Below are positions 7,257-17,941 of a stretch of DNA of 50,706 bases, one piece after another. The notes beneath the pieces were generated by a model that had not been told where the DNA came from, made no database searches, and saw only the letters and a list, made by a program, of their open reading frames with translations. The position numbers were made by a program, and so were the translations under genes. Each line of letters opens with the position of its first letter. The stretch's first letter is position 1. Source of the stretch: an uncultured Eisenbergiella sp. (GTDB taxonomy: Bacteria > Bacillota > Clostridia > Lachnospirales > Lachnospiraceae); assembly GCA_947627215.1 (NCBI GenBank), contig CANQVD010000029.1, forward strand, positions 1 through 50,706, written 5' to 3'.

Positions 7257-8168
7257 TCAGAAATCGCCCAGAAAAATCACTTCCGGCTCCAGCCGCACCC
7301 CGAACCGGTCCTGTACTGTCTCCTCTGTTTCCGCGATCAGCCGGGCCACATCCGCCGCCGTCGCGTGATCCGCGTTGATGATAAAGCCGCAGTGCTTTTC
7401 GGAGATCTGCGCGCCGCCGCAGCGCTTCCCCGCCAGCCCCGCGTCCATGATGAGCTTCCCGGCGAAATACCCCTCCGGCCGCCGGAAGGTGCTGCCCGCG
7501 CTGGGATATTCCAGCGGCTGCTTCCTTCTGCGCCGCTCGGACAGATCCCGCATGACCTCCCCGATCTGCTCCCTGTCCCCCGGGGAAAGCCGCAGGGTGA
7601 CGTTCAGCACCGTATACGGCCTGTTCCGGATGGCGCTGGTACGGTAACCGAATTCCATCGTCTCATTGTCCAGCGTCAGGATCTCGCCGTCCGGCACCAT
7701 GATCCGCACTTCCTCCACGACCTGCGCCATCTCGCCGCCGTAAGCCCCGGCATTCATCCGCACGGCGCCGCCCAGCGTGCCGGGGATCCCGGAAGCGAAC
7801 TCCAGACCGGTCAGCCCGGCCTCCATCGCCGTCCGCGCCGCCGCGGAAAGCGCCGCTCCCGCGCCCGCCTCCAGCCGGTCGCCCCTGACGGAAATGCCGG
7901 TGAAATCGCTTCCCAGCCGGATGACCACGCCCCGATAGCCCTTATCGCCTACCAGGAGATTGCTCCCGTTTCCCAGCAGAAAATAATCCCAGCCGGCCCT
8001 TTGCAGATAGGAAAGGGCCTTCGCCAACTGGCCGGCGGTATCCACCGTCACCAGACATCTGGCGGGCCCGCCCACGCGGAAGGTCGTATGCCTGTCCATC
8101 GGCTCATCCATGAGGATATGATCCTCCGGCAGCATCGTTTTGAAAAAATCCATCAGCGCCCTGCTCAC
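7257..8168 (-). CDS. murB: UDP-N-acetylenolpyruvoylglucosamine reductase
   Basis: About 303 residues. MurB is the FAD enzyme that reduces enolpyruvyl-UDP-GlcNAc to UDP-MurNAc in peptidoglycan precursor synthesis. FAD-binding motifs are visible (TTFRVGGPARCLV; LLGNGSNLLV; FASGIPGTLGGAVRMNAGAYGGE), as are the catalytic serine region YPSAGSTFRRP and the C-terminal Glu (LEPEVIFLGDF). Two GTG starts are possible. The one at 8168 has AAGGGG 10 nt upstream and is used here; the one at 8189 adds seven residues. Cell-wall synthesis genes next to rapZ and hprK are common in Clostridia. Confidence 0.93.
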   Translation of the reverse strand: MSRALMDFFKTMLPEDHILMDEPMDRHTTFRVGGPARCLVTVDTAGQLAKALSYLQRAGWDYFLLGNGSNLLVGDKGYRGVVIRLGSDFTGISVRGDRLEAGAGAALSAAARTAMEAGLTGLEFASGIPGTLGGAVRMNAGAYGGEMAQVVEEVRIMVPDGEILTLDNETMEFGYRTSAIRNRPYTVLNVTLRLSPGDREQIGEVMRDLSERRRRKQPLEYPSAGSTFRRPEGYFAGKLIMDAGLAGKRCGGAQISEKHCGFIINADHATAADVARLIAETEETVQDRFGVRLEPEVIFLGDF

Positions 8169-8300
8169 GTTTTCAACGCCCCTTTGCACTCGTCCTCAGC
8201 ATCCGCTCTTTGGCTGCAGGGCGTCCGTTTCGGGCCGCCCACATTATCCTATGCGTCAAAAAGGCGAATTATGCCATCTTTCGGCGGCCTGGCTGTCCGT

Positions 8301-9236
8301 TTAATCCAGAACCATCCGCGCCGCGCCGTATATGCCCGCGTCGTTCCCCAGCTTCGCCAGGGTGAACAGCGTTCCCCTGCACGCGTTGAACGCGTATTTC
8401 CGAAAATATTTCTGGGTGAAATCCAGCAGGATATCTCCCGCCCTGGACACCCCGCCGCCGATGACGAAGGTCTCCGGATTCACCACGCTGGCGATTCCGG
8501 CCAGCGCCTTTCCCAGATACCAGCCGAATTCATCCGCCACCTCCAGCGCCGCCGCGTCGTTCTGCTTCACCGCGTCCCAGACATCCTTCGCGGTCAGGCC
8601 GTCCTTTCGCATCACACTGGGACGTCCGTCCGCGGCCAGCTTCCGTCTGGCCAGCCGCACTACGCCGGTCGCCGAAACATACTGCTCCAGGCAGCCGTAA
8701 TTGCCGCAGTTGCAGCGCTCCGTCTCGCTGTCCTCCACATGCATATGGCCGATCTCCCCGGCCGCGCCCACCGCGCCCGGCAGGATCCTGCCGCCCGTGA
8801 CGACGCCGCCGCCCACGCCGGTCCCCAGCGTCACCAGCACCACGTCCTGATAACCGCGGGCGCCGCCCTGCCACATCTCGCCCAGCGCGGCCACGTTGGC
8901 ATCGTTTCCGGCCTCCACAGGCATATTCAGAAACGACTGCAGTTCTTTTTTCAGATTGAACGTCCCCCAGCCCAGATTCACCGCGCCATAGATCGTCCCC
9001 TCCGAATCCACCGGCCCGGGCGCGCCGATCCCTACGCCCAGCGCTTCCTCCCGCTCCATGCCCCGCGCCTCCATTTTCCGGAGGATGCTCCGGGCGATGT
9101 CCGGCAGAATCTCCTTTCCGTCATGCTCCAGAACGGTGGGAATCTCCCATTTGTCCACGATATTCCCTTCCGTATCGAACAGACCCAGCTTCACCGTGGT
9201 CCCTCCCAGATCCACGCCAAAACAATATTTGCGCAT
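8301..9236 (-). CDS. glcK: ROK-family glucokinase
   Basis: 311 residues. It phosphorylates glucose with ATP to glucose-6-phosphate in the cytoplasm. Visible motifs are GVDLGGTTVKLGLFD (ATP site), GIGAPGPVD, GNDANVAALGE (sugar site and catalytic Asp), TLGTGVGGG, and the ROK zinc cluster CNCGNYGCLEQY preceded by HMHV. The length is typical. It follows hprK by 47 bp on the same strand, so glucose phosphorylation and catabolite repression genes are probably co-transcribed. Confidence 0.93.
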   Translation of the reverse strand: MRKYCFGVDLGGTTVKLGLFDTEGNIVDKWEIPTVLEHDGKEILPDIARSILRKMEARGMEREEALGVGIGAPGPVDSEGTIYGAVNLGWGTFNLKKELQSFLNMPVEAGNDANVAALGEMWQGGARGYQDVVLVTLGTGVGGGVVTGGRILPGAVGAAGEIGHMHVEDSETERCNCGNYGCLEQYVSATGVVRLARRKLAADGRPSVMRKDGLTAKDVWDAVKQNDAAALEVADEFGWYLGKALAGIASVVNPETFVIGGGVSRAGDILLDFTQKYFRKYAFNACRGTLFTLAKLGNDAGIYGAARMVLD

Positions 9237-9283
9237 GTGCTCTCCCCTTTTCTCTCCTCTTTGCAGCCGTGTCCCATGGGAAG

Positions 9284-10240
9284 TCAGATCCCGTTATCGT
9301 CGTCCCCGTCCTCATCCCTGCGGCGCGCCAGCGAATTCTGCACCCGCAGATAAAGCTCCTGTGCCGCGTTATAGCCCATCTTCTTCTGCCGGTGATTGAC
9401 CGCGGCCGACTCACAGATGATGGCCAGGTTCCGGCCGGGACGGATGGGAATGTTGTGGCACACCACCTTATTGCCCAGATATTCCGTATACTCCTCCTCC
9501 AGCCCCAGACGGTCGTATTCCTTTTCCTTGTCCCAGTCCTCCAGCCGGATCACCATATCGATATTCTGGGTCTCCTTGACGCTGGACGCGCCGAACAGCG
9601 CCTTCACGTCGATGATGCCGATGCCCCGCAGCTCGATGAAATGCTTGGTGATATCCGGCGCGCTCCCCACCAGCGTGTCCTCGCTCACCTTGCGGATCTC
9701 CACCACGTCGTCCGTCACCAGGCGGTGTCCGCGCTTGATCAGCTCCAGCGCCGCCTCCGATTTGCCGATGCCGCTCTCCCCGGTGATCAGCACGCCCTCG
9801 CCGTACACGTCCACCAGCACGCCGTGTACGGAAATGCAGGGCGCCAGCTTCACGTTGAGCCAGCGGATGATCTCCGCGGTAAAGGTGCTGGTCGCCTTGC
9901 GCGTCATCAGGAGCGGGACGCCCTTCTCAATGGCGATCTGGCGGAACAGCTCGTCCGGATGCAGCTCCCGGCAGAAGACGATGCAGGGAATCGGATAGGA
10001 AAGCAGCTTCTCCAGGACCTCTCTCTCCTCGTCCTCCGGCAGGCTTCCGATATAGGAATACTCCACGAACCCGATGATCTGCAGGCGGGTGGCCTCAAAA
10101 TGCTCGAAATATCCGGCCATCTGCAGCGCGGGACGGTTGATGTCCGGCTGCATGATGCGGATCCCCTTCACCTCGATCTCCGGAGTCAGGTTCTCCAGCT
10201 TCATTTTGTCAATGATCTTCGTCAGACTGATGCTCGCCAT
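9284..10240 (-). CDS. hprK: HPr kinase/phosphorylase
   Basis: 318 residues from MASISLTKIIDKMKLENL; GGAGGGG precedes this ATG, while the longer in-frame start at 10327 has no such support. It phosphorylates Ser46 of HPr/Crh and removes the phosphate again, reading the energy state for carbon catabolite repression. The N-terminal domain is followed by the P-loop GESGIGKSEAALEL and the HprK signature around LRGIGIIDVKALFGASSV. A sigma-A promoter lies 93 bp upstream at 10333-10361. The Crh-like protein encoded downstream at 5086-5343 keeps Ser46 and is a likely substrate. Confidence 0.95.
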   Translation of the reverse strand: MASISLTKIIDKMKLENLTPEIEVKGIRIMQPDINRPALQMAGYFEHFEATRLQIIGFVEYSYIGSLPEDEEREVLEKLLSYPIPCIVFCRELHPDELFRQIAIEKGVPLLMTRKATSTFTAEIIRWLNVKLAPCISVHGVLVDVYGEGVLITGESGIGKSEAALELIKRGHRLVTDDVVEIRKVSEDTLVGSAPDITKHFIELRGIGIIDVKALFGASSVKETQNIDMVIRLEDWDKEKEYDRLGLEEEYTEYLGNKVVCHNIPIRPGRNLAIICESAAVNHRQKKMGYNAAQELYLRVQNSLARRRDEDGDDDNGI

Positions 10241-10332
10241 AGGCCAATCCCCTCCAGCCGCTTTTCCTGCATTCGTTCGTGTCGGACACGGGAAGCGCCG
10301 CCCACCGGGACGGCCCCGTTTTCCCAATCTTT

Positions 10333-10361
10333 ATCTTAGCACAAAACCGAATGGCCGACAA
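10333..10361 (-). promoter_or_regulatory. Sigma-A promoter upstream of hprK
   Basis: Minus strand TTGTCG (10361-10356), 17-bp spacer, TAAGAT (10338-10333). It lies between uvrC and hprK, so hprK and the genes after it need not depend on uvrC transcription. Confidence 0.6.
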
Positions 10362-10395
10362 CCGGAATTTATCGCCCGACATCCCGGACAGCGCA

Positions 10396-12300
10396 TCAGA
10401 GCCGGTCTCCTTCCTGCGCCGATGCGCCGTCCGGAACGTCCGGGCGATGGAAAAAGCCGTGAATCTCCTCCGCCACATGCGCGGGCAGCCCTGCCTTTTC
10501 AGACAGCTCCTCCGCCGTCGCGGCGCGCACCTCATAGATGGAGGGGAACGCACGCATCAGCGCCTTCCGCCTGGCCGGCCCCACGCCGGGAATCTGATCC
10601 AGCACGCTTTTCACCTGATCCTTTGAACGCAGGGACCGGTGGTACTCGATGGCAAACCGGTGCGCTTCGTCCTGTATCCGGGTGATCAGGCGAAAGCCTT
10701 CTGAAGTGCGTTCGATGGGAAGCTCCACATTATGATAATATAAGCCCCTTGTCCGATGACTGTCATCCTTGACCATGCCGCAGACGGGGATGGACAGACC
10801 CAGCTCAGAAAGCACCTGCAGGGCGATATTGACCTGCCCCCTGCCGCCGTCCATCAGCAGAAGGTCCGGAAACTTCGTGAAGCTTCCGAACTCCTCCGAA
10901 AGCTGCTTTTCCTCCATTTCCTTCGCTTCCTCCAGACCGTGCGTAAAGCGTCTGGTGAGGACTTCCCGCATGCAGGCGTAGTCATCCGGCCCCGCCACGG
11001 TTTTGATCCGGAATTTCCGATAATCGCTGCGTTTGGGTTTCCCCTTTTCAAAAACCACCATGGAGCCCACGTTTTCAAAGCCGCTGATATTGGAAATATC
11101 GAAGGCCTCCATCCGCTCTAACAGCGGCAGTCCCAAAAGCCCGGCGATCTCCCGCACCGCGCCCACGGTCCGGGCTTCCTCCCGTTTGATCCGCTCCCGA
11201 TCCTTCTCCAGCACCATGCGGGCGTTTTTTTCGGCCAGCTCTACCAGCTTTTCCTTCTGCCCCTTTTTCGGCGTCCGGATATACACCCGCGCGCCCCGCC
11301 TGGCGCTCAGCCATTCCTCCAGAACCGGGACCTCGTCGATCTCCTTCTGCAGCATCAGCTCTCTGGGCACATAAGGCGTCCCGGCGTAAAACTGCTTGAC
11401 GAAATCCAGCAGGATCTGCGCCTTGTCCGAATCCTCCACCCGGGTCATATAAAAATGCTCCCTGCCGATGAGCTTGCCGCCCCGCACGAAAAACACCTGG
11501 ACCACGGCCTCCCCGCCGTCCCTGTCCAGCGCGATGATATCCTTGTCCTCGCCGTCTCTGTCGGTGATCTTCTGCTTCTGGGAAACCGCGCGGACGCTGT
11601 TGAACAGATCCCGGAACCGGGCCGCTTCTTCAAACTCCAGATTTTCGGCCGCATTTTCCATTTTCGCTTTCAGATCGTCCAGGATCATGGCGTAATTTCC
11701 GTTCAGAAATTCCAGCGCCTTCTCCACGTTCCCGCGGTATTCCTCCTGACTGATATTTCCCTGGCAGGGCGCCAGGCACTGCCCGATGTGAAAATTCAGA
11801 CAGGGCCGCTCCAGTCCGGTATCCCTGGGCAGCACCCGGCTGCAGGTGCGCAGCGAAAACAGCCGGTTCAGCAGCTCGATGGTATCCTTCACGGCCGCCG
11901 CGGAGGTGAAGGGGCCGAAATAACGGGACCTGTCCTTTTTCATCTGCCGGGAAAACAGCACCCGCGGGAACGCCTCGCCCATCGTCACCTTGATGTAAGG
12001 ATACGTTTTGTCATCCTTCAGCATGGTGTTGTACTTGGGATTGTGCTCCTTGATCAGATTGTTTTCCAGCACCAGCGCTTCCAGCTCGGAATCCGTAACA
12101 ATGTACTCGAACCGGGCGATCAGCGTCACCATCTTCTGAATCTTCGGACTTTTGACCGTACTCTCCCGGAAATAGGAACGGACCCTGTTCCGCAGGCTGA
12201 CGGCCTTTCCCACATAAATAATGGCGTCGTCCGCATCATGCATGATGTAAACGCCCGGCCTGGGCGGCAGTTTTTTGAGCTCTTCTTCAAAATTGAACAC
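10396..12300 (-). CDS. uvrC: Excinuclease ABC subunit C
   Basis: 634 residues from a GTG start giving [24 protein letters not shown] lies 6 nt upstream. A TTG at 12324 is possible but falls at the ftsH terminator. UvrC makes both incisions in nucleotide excision repair. In order: GIY-YIG nuclease ([19 protein letters not shown]), a Cys-rich stretch, the UvrB-interacting UVR motif ([20 protein letters not shown]), the RNase H-like endonuclease domain ([20 protein letters not shown]) and tandem helix-hairpin-helix ([19 protein letters not shown]). Normal length and domain set. Confidence 0.95.
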   Translation of the reverse strand: MFNFEEELKKLPPRPGVYIMHDADDAIIYVGKAVSLRNRVRSYFRESTVKSPKIQKMVTLIARFEYIVTDSELEALVLENNLIKEHNPKYNTMLKDDKTYPYIKVTMGEAFPRVLFSRQMKKDRSRYFGPFTSAAAVKDTIELLNRLFSLRTCSRVLPRDTGLERPCLNFHIGQCLAPCQGNISQEEYRGNVEKALEFLNGNYAMILDDLKAKMENAAENLEFEEAARFRDLFNSVRAVSQKQKITDRDGEDKDIIALDRDGGEAVVQVFFVRGGKLIGREHFYMTRVEDSDKAQILLDFVKQFYAGTPYVPRELMLQKEIDEVPVLEEWLSARRGARVYIRTPKKGQKEKLVELAEKNARMVLEKDRERIKREEARTVGAVREIAGLLGLPLLERMEAFDISNISGFENVGSMVVFEKGKPKRSDYRKFRIKTVAGPDDYACMREVLTRRFTHGLEEAKEMEEKQLSEEFGSFTKFPDLLLMDGGRGQVNIALQVLSELGLSIPVCGMVKDDSHRTRGLYYHNVELPIERTSEGFRLITRIQDEAHRFAIEYHRSLRSKDQVKSVLDQIPGVGPARRKALMRAFPSIYEVRAATAEELSEKAGLPAHVAEEIHGFFHRPDVPDGASAQEGDRL

Positions 12301-12325
12301 GGAATACTCCCTTTCGGATACCAAT

Positions 12326-12350
12326 ATGGCTCCTCATGAGGAGGAGCCAT
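12326..12350 (-). terminator. Hairpin after ftsH (first copy)
   Basis: A perfect 10-bp stem (12326-12335 with 12341-12350) and loop ATGAG, just past the ftsH stop. It also argues against the TTG start for uvrC that would lie inside it. Confidence 0.55.
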
Positions 12351-12355
12351 TCCGG

Positions 12356-14719
12356 TCATTCATTATCTTCTTTTATGGGCACGCCGGAAAATCTTCCCGT
12401 CGGCCCTCTGTCCCTAGCCTCCGGCCCCGGCGCGGGCGGCGTCCACGGCTTCTGCTCCGGCGCCTCCTGCCGGCCAGCGGATATATCCTGACCCGCCGGC
12501 GGCGCATTCCGGTCTGCGTCCGATTCGCCCTGGCTCATGCCCGATGCGCTCCGGTCTGCAGGCACGCTCTGCCGCCCGGCGGCTTCGCTTTGAACCGCGT
12601 CCGCCCCGTTTTGCCCTGCTGGCGCATTCTGCTGCCCGACGGCCGTGTTCTGCTCCGTGCCCGGCATGCTCCGGCCCGCGTCCGCCGCGGTATCCTTCTC
12701 CGAAACGCGGTGTGTCTCCCCCGGCGTCTCTCCCTCCGGAGGCTCCGGCAGTCCCTTGATCTCCCGGTAGATCCTCATGAATTCCTTCCCGGTGATCGTC
12801 TCCTTCTCGATCAGGAACGTCGCCAGCTTATCCATCACTTCCCGGTTCGCCGACAGCAGCGCAAGCGCCTCTTCATAGCATTCCTTCAGGATCTTCATCA
12901 CTTCCTGATCGATCTCCGCCGCCGTGACGTCGGAACAGTTCAGGACGCTGCGCCCCTCCAGATACTGACTCTCGATGGATTCCAGTCCGATGAGGCCGAA
13001 CTTCTTGCTCATGCCGAACCGCGTCACCATGGAGCGGGCCAGATTCGTGGCCTGCTCGATATCGTTGGCCGCGCCCGTGGTGACCGTATCGAACACGATC
13101 TCCTCCGCCGCGCGCCCGCCCAGATAACCCACCAGCATATCGTGGATCTCGGCCTGGGTATTCAGAAACTTTTCTTCCTCCGGCACATGCATCACATAGC
13201 CCAGCGCGCCCATAGTGCGGGGCACGATGGTGATCTTCTGCACGGGCTCGGAATTCTTCTGCAGGGCCGCCACCAGCGCATGTCCCACCTCATGATAGGA
13301 CACGATGCGGCGCTCTTCGGGGCTCATGATCCGGTCCTTCTTCTCCTTGCCCACCAGCACCTGCTCCACGGCCTCGAACAGATCCTTCTGGCAGACGTAT
13401 TCCCTGCCTTCCTTGACCGCATTGATGGCCGCCTCATTGATCATATTCGCCAGATCCGAACCCACCGCGCCGCTGGTCGCCAGCGCGATGGCATCGAAAT
13501 CCACCGTCTCATCCATCTTTACATCTTTGGCGTGCACCTTGAGGATATCCACACGCCCGCGCAGATCCGGCTTGTCCACGATGATGCGCCGGTCAAAACG
13601 GCCGGGACGCAGCAGCGCCTTGTCCAAGATCTCCGGACGGTTGGTGGCGCCCAGCACCAGAATGCCCTTGGACGTGTCAAAGCCGTCCATCTCGGAAAGC
13701 AACTGGTTCAGCGTCTGCTCCCGCTCCTCATTGCCGCCGCCGAACTTGGAATCCCTGCTCCGGCCGATGGCGTCTATCTCGTCAATGAATATGATGCAGG
13801 GCGCGTTCTTGGTCGCCTCCCGGAACAGATCGCGCACCCGGGACGCGCCAACGCCCACATACAGCTCGATGAAATCGGAACCCGTCAGGGAGAAAAAGGG
13901 AACCTTCGCCTCCCCCGCCACGGCCTTCGCCAGCAGCGTCTTGCCGGTACCGGGGGGACCCACCAGCAGAGCGCCCTTGGGCAGCTTGGCGCCGATCTGC
14001 ACGTATTTCTGCGGATTGTGCAGAAAATCCACCACCTCCTGCAGCGACTCCTTGGCCTCATCCTCGCCGGCCACGTCCTTGAAGGTGACGCCGGTCTCCT
14101 TCTGCACATAGACCTTGGCATTGCTCTTGCCAACGCCCATGGGACCGCCCGGGCCGCCCATCCGCCGAAACAGAAAGCTTAAGAGCACCCACATCAGCGC
14201 GATGGGGACCACATAGGTCAGGAGCATCGAAATCAGAAGGCCGGAGCTGTCGGGCACCTCTTTCCCGTAGCTGGCGATACCGTCCTCCACGCCGCCCCGG
14301 ACGCTGTTCTCATACAGAAAAGCCTCCAGGCCATCCGGATCCGCATTGCCCGTATAGTACCGGATCTGCGGCCCGGCCATGAAAAGCCGTCTGCCGTTGA
14401 TCTCCACCGATTCGCTCTTGGGCGTGATGTAGAGCTGATCCTCGTCCCAGGTCACCTCTTCCACTTCCCGGTCTTCCACCATGCGGCGGAATTCATCATA
14501 GGAAATCTCCTGGTTGGTGGCGCTGTTGATCATCCGCATGAAAAAGCTCATGCACAGAAGCGTCACCACCGCCGCCACCGCCAGCAGAATCAGGCTTGTC
14601 TTCTTGGGATCCTGCCCCGATCCGCCCGGTCCCCCGGGGCCGCCCTGTCCGCCGGCCCCGCCGGGTCCTCCCGGGCCGCCGGGGCCCTGGTTGTAAGAAT
14701 TCATATTATGATCATCCAT
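12356..14719 (-). CDS. ftsH: ATP-dependent zinc metalloprotease FtsH, long form
   Basis: 787 residues, longer than the usual 600-650. In order: a Gly/Pro-rich N-terminus built of GPGG-type repeats (residues ~12-36), a membrane helix ([20 protein letters not shown]), an extracytoplasmic domain, a second helix ([19 protein letters not shown]), the AAA domain with Walker A GPPGTGKT, Walker [12 protein letters not shown] and the second region of homology, and the protease domain with zinc site HEVGH. A ~130-residue low-complexity tail (Gln/Ala/Pro/Asp) replaces the usual short end. It degrades membrane and regulatory proteins. The sequence before the ATG contains a duplicated ribosome-binding segment (14727-14760). 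Confidence 0.95.
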   Translation of the reverse strand: MDDHNMNSYNQGPGGPGGPGGAGGQGGPGGPGGSGQDPKKTSLILLAVAAVVTLLCMSFFMRMINSATNQEISYDEFRRMVEDREVEEVTWDEDQLYITPKSESVEINGRRLFMAGPQIRYYTGNADPDGLEAFLYENSVRGGVEDGIASYGKEVPDSSGLLISMLLTYVVPIALMWVLLSFLFRRMGGPGGPMGVGKSNAKVYVQKETGVTFKDVAGEDEAKESLQEVVDFLHNPQKYVQIGAKLPKGALLVGPPGTGKTLLAKAVAGEAKVPFFSLTGSDFIELYVGVGASRVRDLFREATKNAPCIIFIDEIDAIGRSRDSKFGGGNEEREQTLNQLLSEMDGFDTSKGILVLGATNRPEILDKALLRPGRFDRRIIVDKPDLRGRVDILKVHAKDVKMDETVDFDAIALATSGAVGSDLANMINEAAINAVKEGREYVCQKDLFEAVEQVLVGKEKKDRIMSPEERRIVSYHEVGHALVAALQKNSEPVQKITIVPRTMGALGYVMHVPEEEKFLNTQAEIHDMLVGYLGGRAAEEIVFDTVTTGAANDIEQATNLARSMVTRFGMSKKFGLIGLESIESQYLEGRSVLNCSDVTAAEIDQEVMKILKECYEEALALLSANREVMDKLATFLIEKETITGKEFMRIYREIKGLPEPPEGETPGETHRVSEKDTAADAGRSMPGTEQNTAVGQQNAPAGQNGADAVQSEAAGRQSVPADRSASGMSQGESDADRNAPPAGQDISAGRQEAPEQKPWTPPAPGPEARDRGPTGRFSGVPIKEDNE

Positions 14720-14726
14720 TTGGCTG

Positions 14727-14760
14727 TAACCTTTCTTCCCTTCTAACCTTTCTTCCCTTC
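14727..14760 (-). repeat. Perfect 17-bp tandem duplication carrying the ftsH ribosome binding site
   Basis: Two identical 17-bp units (14727-14743, 14744-14760) each give GAAGGGAAGAAAGG on the minus strand. The proximal one is about 10 nt before the ftsH start codon. Confidence 0.85.
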
Positions 14761-14961
14761 ATCAACTCCGAAATAGGATTGCACAATTATCAATTTATTA
14801 TAGACATTTGCGGGGGATAAATCAATAGTCAAACCGTGAAATTCTTGTGTACGCCCCATGAAAGTATTCTAAAATTTTTTGGGGAAAACGGTAGATTTTT
14901 CCCGCATGTACGGTATATAATCATGAAGTATCCCAAACGCGAAAAGGAGCCGCGGCAAACG

Positions 14962-16440
14962 ATGAACATTGGATTTGACAATCAGAAATACCTGCAGATG
15001 CAGTCCGAACATATCCGCGAGAGAATTTCCATGTTCGGGGACAAGCTCTATCTGGAATTCGGCGGGAAGCTGTTCGATGACTTTCACGCCTCCCGCGTGC
15101 TGCCGGGGTTTCAGCCGGACAGCAAGTTGCGGATGCTGCTGCAGCTCAAGGATCAGGCGGAAATCGTCATCGCCATCGGCGCGGGCGCGCTGGAAAGCAA
15201 TAAGACCCGGCGCGACTCGGGGCTGACCTATGACATGGAAGCGCTGCGCCTGGCGAACGCGTTCCGGCGCATCGGCCTGATGGTGGGCAGCGTGGTGATC
15301 ACCCAGTACGCGGGCCAGCCCGCCGCCGATCTGTTCCGGAAAAAGCTGGAAAATCTGGGGATCCGCTGTTACCTTCACTATATCATCGAGGGCTATCCCA
15401 CCAACGTGGACCGGATCGTCAGCGAAGACGGCTACGGGAAAAACGACTATATCGAAACGACGCGCCCGCTGGTGGTGGTCACCGCTCCGGGGCCGGGCAG
15501 CGGCAAAATGGCCACCTGTCTTTCCCAGCTCTATCACGAGCACAAACGGGGCATCAACGCCGGCTACGCCAAATTCGAGACCTTCCCGATCTGGAACCTG
15601 CCGTTAAAGCATCCGGTCAATCTGGCCTATGAAGCCGCCACCGCGGACCTGAACGACGTGAACATGATCGATCCCTTCCATCTGGAGACCTACGGCACAA
15701 CCACCGTCAACTACAACCGGGACGTGGAGATCTTTCCCGTCCTGAACGCCATTTTTGAACAGATTCTGGGAGAATCGCCCTACAAATCGCCCACCGACAT
15801 GGGTGTCAACATGGCGGGCAACTGCATCATCGACGACGAAATTTGCCGGGAGGCCTCCCGACAGGAGATCATTCGCCGCTATTACGCGTGCCTTTGCGAC
15901 ATGAAGCGCGGCGGCAGCTCCCAGTCCATCCTCTACAAGCTGGAGCTCCTGATGAAGCAGGCCGGCATCACGGTGGACGACCGCCGGGTCATCGCCGCGG
16001 CCATGCAACGGGAGGAGGCTACCGGCGCGCCCGCCCTGGCCATCGAGCTGCCGGACGGCGCCCTGGTGACGGGCAAGACCTCGCCCCTTCTGGGAGCCGC
16101 TTCCGCCTGTCTGCTCAACGCCCTCAAGATCCTGGCGGGCATCGACCACGAGGTGCATCTGGTATCTCCTCAGGCCATCCGCCCGATCCAGTCCTTAAAA
16201 ATCAACTACCTGGGCAGCCTCAACCCCCGCCTGCACACGGACGAGATCCTGATCGCGCTGTCCATCAGCGCCGCCGCGGACGAGCGGGCCGCCCGCGCCC
16301 TGGCCGCGCTGCCTCTCCTGAAAGGCTGCGAGGTCCACTCCACGGTGATGCTCTCCCACGTGGACGAGAGCGTCTTCAAGAAGCTGGGCATGAACCTGAC
16401 CTGCGAGCCCAAGACGGAGGCACGGCACGGGAACCCGTGA
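14962..16440 (+). CDS. DUF1846 (UPF0371) family protein
   Basis: 492 residues from [26 protein letters not shown] precedes this ATG, and the extension to 14836 lacks a site. The whole sequence fits the DUF1846 family: [13 protein letters not shown] near the N-terminus, [21 protein letters not shown] (a phosphate-binding-loop-like Gly-rich motif, residues ~175-195), [24 protein letters not shown], and [14 protein letters not shown]. The family is widespread in Firmicutes with solved structures, but I know of no settled function. A -10 TATAAT lies at 14916-14921, and the transcript ends at the bidirectional terminator 16451-16525, shared with the convergent YitT gene. Confidence 0.9.
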   Translation: MNIGFDNQKYLQMQSEHIRERISMFGDKLYLEFGGKLFDDFHASRVLPGFQPDSKLRMLLQLKDQAEIVIAIGAGALESNKTRRDSGLTYDMEALRLANAFRRIGLMVGSVVITQYAGQPAADLFRKKLENLGIRCYLHYIIEGYPTNVDRIVSEDGYGKNDYIETTRPLVVVTAPGPGSGKMATCLSQLYHEHKRGINAGYAKFETFPIWNLPLKHPVNLAYEAATADLNDVNMIDPFHLETYGTTTVNYNRDVEIFPVLNAIFEQILGESPYKSPTDMGVNMAGNCIIDDEICREASRQEIIRRYYACLCDMKRGGSSQSILYKLELLMKQAGITVDDRRVIAAAMQREEATGAPALAIELPDGALVTGKTSPLLGAASACLLNALKILAGIDHEVHLVSPQAIRPIQSLKINYLGSLNPRLHTDEILIALSISAAADERAARALAALPLLKGCEVHSTVMLSHVDESVFKKLGMNLTCEPKTEARHGNP

Positions 16441-16450
16441 CAGCCGCCCG

Positions 16451-16525
16451 AAAAAGCCGTAAGGCCCAGCCGCAGGGCATATGCTGTCCGGGCGGGCGTC
16501 CGGCGGCCTGGCCTTACAGCTTTTT
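16451..16525. terminator. Bidirectional terminator between DUF1846 and YitT genes
   Basis: AAAAAGC(C)GTAAGGCC on the left pairs with GGCCTTAC(A)GCTTTTT on the right, with an inner hairpin between them. The A and T runs suit both directions. The right arm overlaps the stop codon of the YitT gene. Confidence 0.7.
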
Positions 16526-17416
16526 CAGGTAATTGCCCACGACGTTCACGCCCTCGTTCATGACGATGAAAGCCTGCGGGTCGTACTTGAGCACGATGTG
16601 CTTCAGCTTGGCCACCTCATACTTGGAGATCAGGATGAAGAGCATGTTGGAATGCTCGTTGGTATAGGCGCCCGTGGTGTCCAGCCGGGTGATGCCCCGG
16701 TTCAGCTCCCGGAAGATCTCCTGCTCCAGTTCCCGGTTGTCTCGCTTCGTGATGATCTGCACCTGCACGTTGATGTTCTGAGAGTGCTGGTGATCGATGG
16801 CGATGGAATTGATGGCCGCATAGATCAGCGAATAGATCACCGTGCTCACATCAAACAGGAACAGGCAGACAGAATAGAGCACCGCGTTCACATACAGGCC
16901 CAGCCGGCCCACGCTGAAATCCTTTTTCTTCTTCACCAGCAGCATGCCGATGATATCCGTGCCGCCCAGGGACCCGCCCATGCGCAGGGCCACGCCCGTC
17001 CCGTAGCCGCAGGCCAGCCCGCCGATCACGCTGTTCGCCAGGATATCGTTGGGCAGAAGCATCTCCTCCGGAATCGGAATAGCGGACAGAAACAGCGTCG
17101 TCGCCGTAACGCAGATCAGCGTCTTCACCAGAAAAGGCTTGCCGATGTCCCGCATCGCCAGCAGCAGGATCGGGATGTTTACCGCATAGTAGATCAGGCC
17201 CGCAATGTCGAAATTGTGCAGCGGCAGATGCAGATAGCTGATGAGCAGCGTACGGACCACCTGCGCCGCCCCCATCACGCCGCCGCTGTAAAGACCGGCG
17301 GGCACGATGAACAGATTGATCCCCGCCGCGTAAATGGCCGCGCCGCCCACCGCAATGCAGATCCGTTTTCCCTCCTCCGCGAACATACCCGGGCGAATCT
17401 TTTTTTCACCTTCCAT
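16514..17416 (-). CDS. YitT family membrane protein (DUF161 + DUF2179)
   Basis: 300 residues; GGAGGT lies 10 nt before the ATG. The N-terminal half holds about five membrane helices with the family motifs GINLFIVPAGLYSGGVMG, GGLACGYGTGVALRMGGSLGGTDI and the repeated-domain style of DUF161. The last ~85 residues form the soluble DUF2179 domain (VQIITKRDNRELEQEI; RGITRLDTTGAYT). Members are abundant in Firmicutes; some are proposed transporters, but the substrate is unknown. It is convergent with the DUF1846 gene. Confidence 0.92.
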   Translation of the reverse strand: MEGEKKIRPGMFAEEGKRICIAVGGAAIYAAGINLFIVPAGLYSGGVMGAAQVVRTLLISYLHLPLHNFDIAGLIYYAVNIPILLLAMRDIGKPFLVKTLICVTATTLFLSAIPIPEEMLLPNDILANSVIGGLACGYGTGVALRMGGSLGGTDIIGMLLVKKKKDFSVGRLGLYVNAVLYSVCLFLFDVSTVIYSLIYAAINSIAIDHQHSQNINVQVQIITKRDNRELEQEIFRELNRGITRLDTTGAYTNEHSNMLFILISKYEVAKLKHIVLKYDPQAFIVMNEGVNVVGNYLKKL

Positions 17417-17600
17417 ATTCTGACGTACCTCCCCTTTTCATGACAGCAAACCCTCGCGGACATTTCCTCCGCGCCCCGAAAACCAGCCCTCCGGCACAGA
17501 CAAAAAAACGCTCCGCCCGTCCCTCCGGCTTTCTTCCATTGTACTATTTTGCCCCGCTTCTTTCAATGCGAAAGTGCATTTCTCTCACGAAATCATACAC

Positions 17601-17865
17601 CGCGACGGTCTTTTACACGCCGACCACCTTCGCCGACCCTCAGCGGCACACAGAGCGCGGCCCCATTCCATTTTCCCGGACCGTTAGAAAAACGCTCGGT
17701 CCAAGAGCTGCTTCGCACCTCTAGCAAAGCGAGCCCATCGGGCGACGCTGAGCTTAGCACCGCTGCGTTTTTCTCCGAGCGCGAGCGTGTCCGGAAAAGG
17801 AATGGGGCCGCGCTCTGTGCGCCGGGGAGGGTCGGCACCGCGTGCTGCACGCAAAAGACCGCCGC
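17601..17865. repeat. Long-hairpin element 2 (extended inverted arms, shared apical module)
   Basis: A perfect 21-bp inner stem (17649-17669 with 17799-17819) is continued outward by imperfect pairing to 17601/17865, including GCCGACCCTC and CGGTCTTTT blocks. Inside lie TTTCCCGGACCGT and AGAAAAACGC (17672-17695), then a 38-base segment at 17760-17797 matching element 1 at 36 of 38 positions. The stem sequence differs from element 1 apart from CATTCC next to the module. The element occupies most of the 525-bp gap 17417-17941, where no gene is visible. Confidence 0.85.
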
Positions 17866-17941
17866 AATGCACATTCGCACGGCGGCGGTCCTCCTCTGCC
17901 CTCTTGCGGGCCTCGCTGACATCGTCAAACGGTCCCGGCGC

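Noticed and set aside
6849-9353. Very long plus-strand open frame (834 codons) across rapZ, murB and glucokinase
   Set aside because: It is antisense to three well-recognised genes, has a His/Arg/Pro-rich composition typical of reverse frames of GC-rich genes and no ribosome binding site.
3851-17865. Idea that the two long hairpins are retron, DGR or group II intron parts
   Set aside because: No reverse transcriptase, maturase or other associated protein gene lies in the window.
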